Source: Candidatus Omnitrophota bacterium (GTDB lineage: Bacteria; Omnitrophota; Gorgyraeia; Pluralincolimonadales; Pluralincolimonadaceae). From it: a stretch of DNA of 10,081 nt. The DNA is taken from contig JAQUSA010000022.1 in assembly GCA_028715315.1 (NCBI GenBank), positions 1 through 10,081 of the forward strand, given 5' to 3'. Position numbers and translations under genes: made by a program. The notes beneath the pieces were generated by a model. The model did no database searches. It had not been told where the DNA came from and saw only the letters and a program-made list of their open reading frames with translations. Below are positions 1-6,611 of this stretch, one piece after another. The stretch's first letter is position 1; every line of letters begins with the position of its first letter.

Positions 1-1208
1 GGGACTGGGGCATAGAGGTGCTGGCGGTCGTCATCACGCGTTTCGATAACCAGCCCGCGGCGAGGATATTCAAGAACAAGCTCGAGCGGCGCGGCGTCAA
101 GGTCTATACGCATAGTTTCACGAAGGGCTATCCGACCGATGTCGACCTTATCGTGAGCGACGAGGGATACGGCACAAACGAATATATCAAGACAAAGAAC
201 CCGCTTGTTATCGTGACCGGCCCCGGCCCAGGAAGCGGGAAACTGGCGACGTGCCTGTCGCAGCTTTACCACGACCACAAGAAAGGCGTAAATTCCGGCT
301 ACGCGAAATTCGAGACGTTCCCGATATGGAATATCCCGTTGAAGCATCCGGTAAATATTGCGTACGAGGCGGCTACCGCTGATATTAAGGATTTCAACAT
401 GATAGACCCGTTCCATTTCGAGGCGCACAACGAGCAAGCCGTGAATTACAACCGCGATGTCGAGGTCTTCCCGGTCATAAGGAGGATACTGGAAAAGATA
501 ATGGGGGAAGGGGCCGTATATAAATCCCCTACGGATATGGGCGTCAACCGCGCGGGCTTCGGCATAATCGATGACGAGGCGGTCAAGGACGCGGCAAAGC
601 AGGAGATAATAAGAAGGTATTTCAGGTACGCATGCGAATACGCGATGGGGTTTGTGGATAAGGAGACCGAACGGAGGGTCCAACTGCTCATGGAGGAGGT
701 CGGCGTGAAGGCCGAGGACAGGAGCGTCGTGCTGCCGGCGAGGAAGGCCGCCGACGAATGCCGGCAGAAGGATAAGGGAAATGACGGCGTATTCTGCGGC
801 GCGGCGATAGAGCTTGCGGACGGGACGATAATTACCGGGAAAAATTCTCCGCTGATGCACGCGACGTCCAGCCTCGTCTTCAATTCGATCAAGAGACTTG
901 CCGGGATACCGGACAAGCTACACCTGCTCTCCCCGAATATCATAGGCTCGATAAAGGACCTCAAGAAGGACGTCCTGAGGTATAAGACCGTCAGCCTTGA
1001 CCTCGATGAGGCGCTGGTAGCGCTGAGCATAAGCGCGACGACGAACCCTGCCGCGCATGAGGCGATGGAAAAACTGCAGGAGCTGCACGGTTGCGAGGTG
1101 CACCTTACGCATATACCCACGCCCGGCGACGAGGCGGGGCTCAGGAAACTCGGCGTCAACCTTACGAGCGAGCCGAATTTCGCCACAAAGGCACTTTTTG
1201 AATCCTGA
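1..1208 (+). CDS. DUF1846 (UPF0371) family protein, 5' end cut by the window edge
   Basis: The frame is open from base 3 and stops with TGA at 1206-1208, giving 401 visible codons. The GTG at 18 is not the true start: the codons before it read D-W-G-I-E, which continues the family's conserved segment before VVITRF. Homologues are about 500 residues as I recall them, so roughly 100 N-terminal residues lie upstream. The family is recognised from AARIFKNKLERRG, GYPTDVDLIVSDEGYG, TGPGPGSGKLATCLSQLYH, AKFETFPIWNIPLKHPVN, MIDPFHFEAHN and SPTDMGVNRAGFGI. The glycine-rich TGPGPGSGKL stretch looks like a phosphate-binding loop, but has Leu where a Walker A has Ser/Thr. Structures of the family exist, but I know of no established biochemical role. 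It is probably cytosolic, with no signal peptide or membrane segment in the visible part. The next gene begins 33 bases downstream and is probably co-transcribed. The family call is firm; any function would be speculation. Confidence 0.93.
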   Translation, partial: DWGIEVLAVVITRFDNQPAARIFKNKLERRGVKVYTHSFTKGYPTDVDLIVSDEGYGTNEYIKTKNPLVIVTGPGPGSGKLATCLSQLYHDHKKGVNSGYAKFETFPIWNIPLKHPVNIAYEAATADIKDFNMIDPFHFEAHNEQAVNYNRDVEVFPVIRRILEKIMGEGAVYKSPTDMGVNRAGFGIIDDEAVKDAAKQEIIRRYFRYACEYAMGFVDKETERRVQLLMEEVGVKAEDRSVVLPARKAADECRQKDKGNDGVFCGAAIELADGTIITGKNSPLMHATSSLVFNSIKRLAGIPDKLHLLSPNIIGSIKDLKKDVLRYKTVSLDLDEALVALSISATTNPAAHEAMEKLQELHGCEVHLTHIPTPGDEAGLRKLGVNLTSEPNFATKALFES

Positions 1209-1232
1209 TCTTAACCGGCATGTAATCCAACA

Positions 1233-1239
1233 GGGGGAA
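1233..1239 (+). promoter_or_regulatory. Shine-Dalgarno site of the PurF-like gene
   Basis: A purine-rich GGGGGAA lies just upstream of the ATG at 1242. It supports this start, and so supports Ser rather than Cys as the residue after Met. It sits in the only intergenic gap longer than 10 bases, which shows no clear promoter or terminator. Confidence 0.6.
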
Positions 1240-1241
1240 GA

Positions 1242-2642
1242 ATGAGCGGCTTATTCGGTGTTGTCTCAAAAGGCGATTGCGCGGAGACCCTCTTTTACGG
1301 GACCGATTACCATTCGCATCTCGGGACGGAATTCGGCGGCATGGCGGTCTTCGGAGAGGGCTTCACGCGCCAGATCCACAGCATCAACCAGAACCAGTTC
1401 AAATCAAAGTTCCTGGACGACTACAGGCGGATGAAGGGCAACAAGGGGATCGGCGTCATCAGCTCGTATGATGAGCAGCCGATATACCTGAACTCGAAAT
1501 ACGGGCCTTTCTGCCTTGTCACTTACGGCCTCATAGAGAATGCCGAAGAGCTGGTGCAGGAGATGCTCGCGAAGGGCGTCTCTTTCAGCGAGGTCACTAA
1601 AGGCAACGTAAACGTGACCGAGCTGATCGCGAAGATGATAGTCCAGGGCGATACGCTGATCGACGGCATACAGAAGATGTGGGCCAAGATAGAGGGCTCC
1701 TGCTCGCTGATGCTGCTTAACAAGGAAGGCGTGCTCGCGGCGCGCGACAGGCTCGGTTACACGCCCGTAATAATAGGCAAGCGCATGGACGCGTGGGCGG
1801 CCGCGACCGAGACGGCGGCGTTCCCGAACCTCGATTTCCAGACCGTCAAGTATCTCGAGCCCGGCGAGATAGTCCAGCTCAACGAGGAAGGCATGGTGCA
1901 GAGGAAGGCGGGCGGAAAGACAAACCAGATCTGCGCGTTCCTATGGATATACTCCGGGTTCCCGGCCTCAGACTACGAGGGCATAAATACCGAAATAGTC
2001 AGGGAGAGGTGCGGCAGGTGCCTCGCGAAGCATGACAAGGATATCGAGGTCGATGTGGTCTCCGGAGTCCCGGATTCGGGTTCCGCGCACGCGCTCGGTT
2101 ACGCCATGGAGTCGAAGAAGCCTTTCAGGAGGCCCCTTGTCAAATACTCCCCCGGGTACGGCAGGAGCTATACGCCCACCTCCCAGAAGACCCGCGACCT
2201 TATTGCGAGGATGAAGCTCGTACCGATAAAGGAGATAATCAACGGCAGCAGGATAGTCCTTTGCGAGGATTCGATAGTCAGGGGCACGCAGCTGAAGAAT
2301 TTTACGGTGAACAAGCTCTGGGACAACGGCGCGAAGGAAGTCCATGTCCGCCCGGCGTCCCCCCCGCTGATGTTCCCGTGCAGGTATTGCCTCTCGACGC
2401 GAAGCATCAGCGAGCTCGCGGCGCGGAAGGCCATAAAGGCCATCGAAGGCAGCGACATAGATGATATCTCGGAATATATCGACCCGAAGACCGATAAATA
2501 TAAGGCGATGATCGAATGGATCCGCAGGGACCTCGGCGTCACTACGCTCAGGTACCAGCTGCTCGATGACATGGTCAAGGCGATAGGCCTGCCTAAAGAG
2601 CGGCTTTGCCTCTATTGCTGGAACGGGGAATCCGCTAAATGA
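1242..2642 (+). CDS. PurF-like amidophosphoribosyltransferase with degenerate glutaminase domain
   Basis: This 466-residue protein has the two-domain plan of glutamine PRPP amidotransferase (PurF), the first step of purine synthesis: an N-terminal class II (Ntn) glutaminase domain, about 1-230, and a C-terminal phosphoribosyltransferase domain. The PRPP loop is intact at 338-350 (IVLCEDSIVRGTQ). C231, C380, C383, C456 and C459 lie at positions and spacings like the Fe-S ligands of the Bacillus-type enzyme, so a cluster is likely. The glutaminase site is not canonical. The protein starts M-S-G-L-F-G instead of M-C-G, so the nucleophile Cys1 is Ser. By eye the glutamine-binding Arg of the usual HVRYST motif is lost (GVISSY at 71-76), the HNGN oxyanion segment reads TYGL (94-97), and the usual DSE acidic residue is absent near NVTE (124-127). 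I recall Cys-less PurF paralogues with similar N-termini in other bacteria. It may use free ammonia, take ammonia from a partner, or do different PRPP chemistry. The next gene overlaps by ATGA. Confidence 0.85.
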   Translation: MSGLFGVVSKGDCAETLFYGTDYHSHLGTEFGGMAVFGEGFTRQIHSINQNQFKSKFLDDYRRMKGNKGIGVISSYDEQPIYLNSKYGPFCLVTYGLIENAEELVQEMLAKGVSFSEVTKGNVNVTELIAKMIVQGDTLIDGIQKMWAKIEGSCSLMLLNKEGVLAARDRLGYTPVIIGKRMDAWAAATETAAFPNLDFQTVKYLEPGEIVQLNEEGMVQRKAGGKTNQICAFLWIYSGFPASDYEGINTEIVRERCGRCLAKHDKDIEVDVVSGVPDSGSAHALGYAMESKKPFRRPLVKYSPGYGRSYTPTSQKTRDLIARMKLVPIKEIINGSRIVLCEDSIVRGTQLKNFTVNKLWDNGAKEVHVRPASPPLMFPCRYCLSTRSISELAARKAIKAIEGSDIDDISEYIDPKTDKYKAMIEWIRRDLGVTTLRYQLLDDMVKAIGLPKERLCLYCWNGESAK

Positions 2643-3286
2643 AGACTAAGGCGATACAGAACATCGAAAGGAAGATGGAAGGGCTGGACGAGAGCTCGCT
2701 GCGTTACCGCGTGCTGCAAAATGTTATGCAGTTCAAGACCTCCTGGATAGAGCTGGGCCAGTCGCTTTACTCGGTATGGAAAGACAAGCTCTACAGGGAC
2801 TGGGGATACCTTACGTTCGAGGCCTATACGGCCAAGGAGATAGGCGTAAGGAAGGATACCGCGATGAAGCTGCTGCGTTCGTATTCTTTCCTCGAAAAGG
2901 AGGAGCCGCAGTACCTGAAGAAAGACAACGGTGACCCTTCGGAGGCCGCGAGCATCCCGGGCTACGAGGCGGTGAACCTGCTTCGAATGGCAAAGAACAA
3001 GAAAGAGATAGGAGAGGACGGCTACGAATCCCTGAAGAAGAACGTCTTCGAGAAGGGCAAGGATTTCCGCGATGTCAAAAAGGACCTCACCGCCCTGATC
3101 AGGCAGAGGGAAGACCTAGACCCGCAGGAGGCCAGGAACAGGAGGAAGTCCTCCGCGATAAGGAGGGTCGTCTCAACTTTAAAGGGCCTGAAGAACGATA
3201 TCGAGATGGCGAAACTGCTTCCCGCATCGACGATCAAGGACATAAAAGACCTTATCGATAAGCTTGAATCGGAGATCAACGAATGA
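2639..3286 (+). CDS. Uncharacterised helical protein with HTH-like segment
   Basis: I do not recognise a named family for this 215-residue protein. It is highly charged, predicted mostly helical, and has no signal peptide or membrane segment. Residues 33-90 contain WIELGQSLYSVWKDKLYRDWG, then FEAYTAKEIGVRKDTAMKLL. This pattern resembles a helix-turn-helix-type segment seen in phage- and plasmid-like DUF3102-type proteins ('long enough growth, then a short effort in the assay' type motifs W-x-E-L-G...Y-R-D-W-G). The C-terminal half (about 140-215) is rich in Lys, Arg and Glu with heptad-like leucines and could form a coiled coil. DNA binding is a plausible inference but not shown. The start is the ATG overlapping the previous stop (ATGA at 2639), with GGGGAA about 8 bases upstream, so translation is probably coupled to the PurF-like gene. 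The following gene overlaps in the same way. Confidence 0.75.
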   Translation: MKTKAIQNIERKMEGLDESSLRYRVLQNVMQFKTSWIELGQSLYSVWKDKLYRDWGYLTFEAYTAKEIGVRKDTAMKLLRSYSFLEKEEPQYLKKDNGDPSEAASIPGYEAVNLLRMAKNKKEIGEDGYESLKKNVFEKGKDFRDVKKDLTALIRQREDLDPQEARNRRKSSAIRRVVSTLKGLKNDIEMAKLLPASTIKDIKDLIDKLESEINE

Positions 3287-4047
3287 AAAAAGCCCTTGCA
3301 GCGGCATCGATCATCCTTTTATTTGCGTCCTCGCTCGAAGCCGGGGAGACGGCCCAAAGCATCGTGACCCGCCACAAGTGCTCGGATACCAAGGGAAGGA
3401 TATTATGGGAAGCCTCCGTCACGATCACTCCCGTGGCCGGCGAGAGCGGCGCCTATATGCTCCTGGAAGAAGGCAAGGGCCAGTATTACGGTTTTGAGGG
3501 CGAGACCTCATGCAGGTCCGAGATGAAGTTCAAGGGCGATAAGGACGGCATAAGGCCGGCCTGGATGAAGAGGACGGTCCTTTCGGGCTCCGGAAAAACG
3601 CTGCTGGAAGAGTCACAGGATTTCGGCAGGGACGGTGATACCGTCCGCTGCGTTGTCAGGGACCCTGTCAGGAATTCCGAGAAGAACCGCTCATTCAATT
3701 ATAAGGGCGGCGCAATAAACAAGCTGCTTACCGGGCTGTATATAAGGGCCATGCTTGAGGCGGGGGAGCAACACAGGACAGTCAATATCGTGAACGACGA
3801 ACCCGCCATATACCGGCTCACGATGAAGGTGGTCGGCAAGGAGAAGATAAAGGTCAACGGGTCGGAATATGAGGCATTTAAGGTGTGCATAGACCCGAAC
3901 ATCGGCCTGTTGAGCCCGGCTAAGGCCTTCATCCCGAGGAATTATTCCTGGTTTTCGTGCGAGCCCCCTTACAGATGGCTTAAGTTCAGGGGACTCGAGA
4001 CCTCGATAAGCTCACCGGTCGTAGAGATAACGTCTATGGATGACTGA
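3283..4047 (+). CDS. Predicted secreted protein of unknown function
   Basis: This 254-residue protein begins with a clear Sec signal peptide: M-K-K, a hydrophobic stretch at about 4-16, and a likely cleavage after A20 (SSLEA|GE). There is no lipobox Cys, so it is probably free in the periplasm or exported rather than lipid-anchored. The mature part looks beta-rich, with alternating hydrophobic and charged residues. It ends with a segment linking a hydroxylated WFS motif to PPYRWLKFRGLE, which reminds me of periplasmic DUF3108-like proteins; that likeness is weak and untested. Mature cysteines include C33, CRS near 77, and CID and SCEPP near the C-terminus, so disulfides are possible. The ATG overlaps the previous stop (ATGA at 3283), and the gene overlaps the following phosphatase gene by 8 bases. 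Its place before a membrane-anchored phosphatase could mean it feeds a signal to that protein, but nothing in the sequence proves this. Confidence 0.75.
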   Translation: MKKALAAASIILLFASSLEAGETAQSIVTRHKCSDTKGRILWEASVTITPVAGESGAYMLLEEGKGQYYGFEGETSCRSEMKFKGDKDGIRPAWMKRTVLSGSGKTLLEESQDFGRDGDTVRCVVRDPVRNSEKNRSFNYKGGAINKLLTGLYIRAMLEAGEQHRTVNIVNDEPAIYRLTMKVVGKEKIKVNGSEYEAFKVCIDPNIGLLSPAKAFIPRNYSWFSCEPPYRWLKFRGLETSISSPVVEITSMDD

Positions 4048-5386
4048 AGATATGGACAGGTCGATACCCGTCAGGTTCAGGGAGGAATACAAGGGCGAGC
4101 TGAAGCGCATATTTGACCAGCGCATAAACCTCTTTTGCTATATCGCGATAAGCGCTTTTTTCGTGGAGGTCGTGCTGGCCAGCTTCTGGTTCAGGAGGCT
4201 CCTGAGCGCAAAGGACCTGCCGGGCATCGCCGGCGGGACGATCCTCGCGGTCGGGATACTTTTTTCCGGGAAGCTCGCGAAGAGGACGCTTTTCCTGCAT
4301 AAGGTCAGGGGTTTTTTATTCAGCGTGTTCATCGTATCGATAGCGATACTTGCCGCGGCTGCCCATCCGGACGTGATAGCGAGCCTCGGCATTACCCTTA
4401 TACTGATCGGGATGTTCGCGAGCGTATTGCTGCTTCCGTGGAACGTATTGGAGACCGCCGCCCTGGGCGTATATACGCTGGTCTGCTTCATCGGCGTGTA
4501 CGAGATGTCGGACGCCTACGTGAATTACGAGATATTCGGCATAAACATAACGCTGCTCATTACCGCGACCCTCATATGCATGGTAGTCAAGAAGAGCGAG
4601 GAGATAATGAGGCAGAAGGATTTCGTGCTCAAGGAAGAGATAGAAGAGAAGAACAGGATAATGGTAGATGAGCTTGAGCTCGCGAACAAGATACACAGCG
4701 GCCTGATGCCTAAATCCGTCAAGACGGACCTCGTGGATATAGCGGTTGACTACAAGCCGATGCTGTATATGGGCGGCGACTACGCGAAGTTCCATTTTGC
4801 CGACAAGGACCGGCTTGTGTTCATGATAGCGGACATAACGGGGCACGGCGTTTCTGCGGCCTTGCTGGTCAACAGGCTCCATACGGAAATCGAGGAGATC
4901 CTGCGCATGAAGATGAGCCCGGGGGATATGCTGAAGCGCCTCGAAAGTTTTATCAAGGCGGATTTCGGAAAGATGAGCATATTCCTGAGCGCGTTCGGCG
5001 GCATGCTCGATTTCAAGAGCAGGAAGCTGGCCTACTCGAATTTCGGCCATCCGCCGCAGATACTTTTCAGGAAAGAGAATAACAGGATAATATACATGGA
5101 ATCCCAGACGTTCCTGATGGGGATAGGCATGGACGAGAGCAACGTATACCAGATGACCCTGGATTTCGAGAAGGGCGACAAGATATTCCTTTTTACCGAC
5201 GGCATATTGGAGGCGAAAGACCCGTCAGGCGAGATGTTCGGGAGCAAAAGGCTGGAGGAATTCGTCCGGCAGAACGGCGTCCTTGAAGTGATGGATTTTA
5301 ACGAGAAACTGATGTCCGCATTGCACGAATTCCAAAAGGGCGTGCAGTGCGACGACATATTCCTGTTGTCGATACAGATAAAATAA
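4040..5386 (+). CDS. Membrane-anchored SpoIIE/RsbU-type PP2C serine phosphatase
   Basis: The 448-residue protein probably dephosphorylates phosphoserine or phosphothreonine on a regulatory partner, typically an anti-sigma-factor antagonist in partner-switching pathways. About six transmembrane helices lie at roughly 30-50, 61-76, 91-107, 112-133, 137-154 and 164-183. A charged helical linker (about 184-218, probably coiled coil) leads to the cytosolic SpoIIE domain. Phosphatase motifs are in order: GGD at 245-247, ADITGHG at 264-270 with metal-binding D265, the YSNFGHPP motif near 332-339, FTDGILEAKD with D387, and the terminal DDIFLL with D438 and D439. The usual second Asp of GGDFYD is Lys here (GGDYAKF). 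No PAS, GAF, HAMP, HATPase or STAS domain is present, so the membrane part may be the sensor. ATG 4040 overlaps the previous stop; ATG 4052 is an alternative start that would remove four residues. No sigma-factor or antagonist gene is in the window. Confidence 0.92.
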   Translation: MTEDMDRSIPVRFREEYKGELKRIFDQRINLFCYIAISAFFVEVVLASFWFRRLLSAKDLPGIAGGTILAVGILFSGKLAKRTLFLHKVRGFLFSVFIVSIAILAAAAHPDVIASLGITLILIGMFASVLLLPWNVLETAALGVYTLVCFIGVYEMSDAYVNYEIFGINITLLITATLICMVVKKSEEIMRQKDFVLKEEIEEKNRIMVDELELANKIHSGLMPKSVKTDLVDIAVDYKPMLYMGGDYAKFHFADKDRLVFMIADITGHGVSAALLVNRLHTEIEEILRMKMSPGDMLKRLESFIKADFGKMSIFLSAFGGMLDFKSRKLAYSNFGHPPQILFRKENNRIIYMESQTFLMGIGMDESNVYQMTLDFEKGDKIFLFTDGILEAKDPSGEMFGSKRLEEFVRQNGVLEVMDFNEKLMSALHEFQKGVQCDDIFLLSIQIK

Positions 5387-5391
5387 GGAGG
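5384..5391 (+). promoter_or_regulatory. Strong Shine-Dalgarno overlapping the phosphatase stop codon
   Basis: TAAGGAGG is a full anti-SD complement. Its first three bases are the stop codon of the phosphatase gene, and it lies 4 bases before the TTG at 5396. It decides the TTG start of the next gene and suggests coupled translation. Confidence 0.75.
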
Positions 5392-5395
5392 CGGA

Positions 5396-5869
5396 TTGAG
5401 GGGTTTTCTACTGACCTGGGTGATAAACATTGCGGCGATGATAATCGTCGTGAATATCGTCCCCGGGATACATTCGGACGGCCGGCTGACTACCGTCCTC
5501 GCTGCGCTCGTACTCGGCCTAATAAACGCGACGCTGCGCCCGCTGGTGGTCGCGCTGACGCTTCCTTTGACGATACTGTCGCTCGGCCTGTTCACGCTCT
5601 TCGTGAACGGGTTCTTCTTTTACCTCGTCTCCCGTATAGTGGAGGGTTTCGCAATAGCCGGTTTCGGCGCGGCATTCTGGGGAGCGTTGTGTTTCAGCGT
5701 TATAAGTTTCATGTTGAACCTCTTGATCAGCCCGCAGGGAAGGTTCCAAGTGCACCATTTTGACGGGCGGCCGAAAGACAATCATATAAAAGACAGGAAT
5801 ATAATAGACGTAGAGGCTGAAGTCGACAACGACGATAAGGAGGAAGAAGATGGCCCGTCCCGGAAGTAG
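5396..5869 (+). CDS. Phage-holin-4 / YvlD family small membrane protein
   Basis: This 157-residue protein matches the family often labelled 'phage holin family 4' (YvlD-like), found on ordinary bacterial chromosomes. The label does not imply a prophage, and the function is not established. Four hydrophobic segments are visible at about 4-22, 32-50, 54-80 and 86-112. The family hallmark is present: GLINATLRPLV (41-51), then LPLTILSLGLFTLFVNG. After the last helix, a soluble tail of about 45 residues ends in a strongly acidic run (about 137-153, rich in Asp and Glu). That tail is longer than I would expect for the core family and may be lineage-specific. The start is TTG at 5396, supported by a perfect Shine-Dalgarno and by the typical family N-terminus; the nearest in-frame alternative would cut into helix 1. 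Its 3' end overlaps the rRNA methyltransferase gene by 20 bases. Confidence 0.87.
   Translation: MRGFLLTWVINIAAMIIVVNIVPGIHSDGRLTTVLAALVLGLINATLRPLVVALTLPLTILSLGLFTLFVNGFFFYLVSRIVEGFAIAGFGAAFWGALCFSVISFMLNLLISPQGRFQVHHFDGRPKDNHIKDRNIIDVEAEVDNDDKEEEDGPSRK
5837..5843 (+). promoter_or_regulatory. Shine-Dalgarno of the SpoU gene inside the preceding coding sequence
   Basis: AAGGAGG lies 6 bases before ATG 5850, inside the codons for the acidic tail (K-E-E-E) of the preceding membrane protein. One stretch therefore serves both as coding sequence and as ribosome-binding site. Confidence 0.75.
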
Positions 5870-6611
5870 CCCGCTGCTGTTATACGGCAGGAACGCGGTG
5901 GTCGAACGGCTCAAGGCTAACATGAGGGGAGTCAGGAAGGTGATACTCTCGGATAAATTTGACGACCCCGTTGCGCTCGACCTGATAAAGGCCCGCCGCA
6001 TCCCCGTGCAGAGGCTCTCCGAAAAGGAGATGCTGAAGATGAAGAGGACGGAACGGCTACAGGGGATAATCGCGGAGGTCGACCCTTTCAGGTATTCGTC
6101 GTTCGAGGACCTGGTCAGCAATCCGGAAGGCGAAAAACTTTCGTTCATCCTGCTTGACGAGGTCACCGACCCGCAGAACCTCGGCGCGATAATAAGGATA
6201 GCCGCATGCTTCGGCGGGTTCGGCATAGTCATACCGGAACGCGGCGCGTGCGATGTCAATGAGACGGTATTGAGCGTGGCTGCGGGCGGCGATAACTATG
6301 TGCCGATCTGCAGGATCAATAACCTCTCTAACGCGCTTATCCACGCGAAGGGCGCCGGGTACTGGTGCGCCGGCGCGGTAGTCGACGGGGGAGAGGACCT
6401 CACGAAGGTCTCATTCCCGTTCCCCCTTTGCGTGGTAATGGGTTCGGAAGGCAAGGGTATACATCACGGCGTTGAAAAGCACCTGGAGCTGAAGGTCACG
6501 CTCCCGATGGGCGGCGCGGCGTTATCGTTCAACGTTGCCATGGCTTCGGCGATATTCTGCTACGAGATAGCCAGGCAAAGGACGAAGGCCTCGAAAACAA
6601 CGAACAGATGA
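5850..6611 (+). CDS. rlmB: TrmH/SpoU-family 23S rRNA 2'-O-ribose methyltransferase (RlmB type)
   Basis: At 253 residues the protein has the full RlmB length: an N-terminal L30e-like substrate-binding domain (about 9-80, beginning LLYGRNAVVERL) and a C-terminal SPOUT knot domain. RlmB methylates the 2'-OH of a guanosine in the 23S rRNA peptidyl-transferase region (Gm2251 in E. coli numbering) using SAM. The three family motifs are present: motif 1 LDEVTDPQNLGAIIRIA (102-118, with N110 and R116), motif 2 VMGSEGKGI (196-204), and motif 3 LPMGGAALSFNVAMA (218-232). In motif 3 the usual SLNVS reads SFNVA; the key Ser226 and Asn228 are kept. Other SpoU members such as TrmH or TsnR-like proteins are possible, but the N-terminal GRNAVVE segment favours RlmB. 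The ATG at 5850 has a perfect Shine-Dalgarno. It overlaps the next gene by ATGA, giving an adjacent pair of RNA methyltransferases. Confidence 0.9.
   Translation: MARPGSSPLLLYGRNAVVERLKANMRGVRKVILSDKFDDPVALDLIKARRIPVQRLSEKEMLKMKRTERLQGIIAEVDPFRYSSFEDLVSNPEGEKLSFILLDEVTDPQNLGAIIRIAACFGGFGIVIPERGACDVNETVLSVAAGGDNYVPICRINNLSNALIHAKGAGYWCAGAVVDGGEDLTKVSFPFPLCVVMGSEGKGIHHGVEKHLELKVTLPMGGAALSFNVAMASAIFCYEIARQRTKASKTTNR

Noticed and set aside
18..20. GTG as the start of the first gene
   Set aside because: Upstream codons in the same frame (D-W-G-I-E) continue family homology, and the protein would lack about 100 residues of the usual N-terminus.
446..1186. 246-codon open frame on the minus strand
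   Set aside because: Antisense to the conserved DUF1846 gene, with a low-complexity Ser-rich product typical of a shadow frame.
1209..1241. Promoter or terminator in the only sizeable gap
   Set aside because: The 33 bases hold a Shine-Dalgarno but no clear -35/-10 pair, and no stem followed by a T-run.
4316..5050. 244-codon open frame on the minus strand
   Set aside because: Antisense to the phosphatase gene. Its His/Arg/Tyr-rich product is typical of a shadow frame.
5396..5869. Evidence of a prophage from a 'phage holin' family protein
   Set aside because: This family is common on chromosomes outside phages, and no endolysin, tail, integrase or other phage gene is nearby.
5519..6259. 246-codon open frame on the minus strand spanning two plus-strand genes
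   Set aside because: It crosses the YvlD-like and RlmB genes antisense and has no domain of its own.
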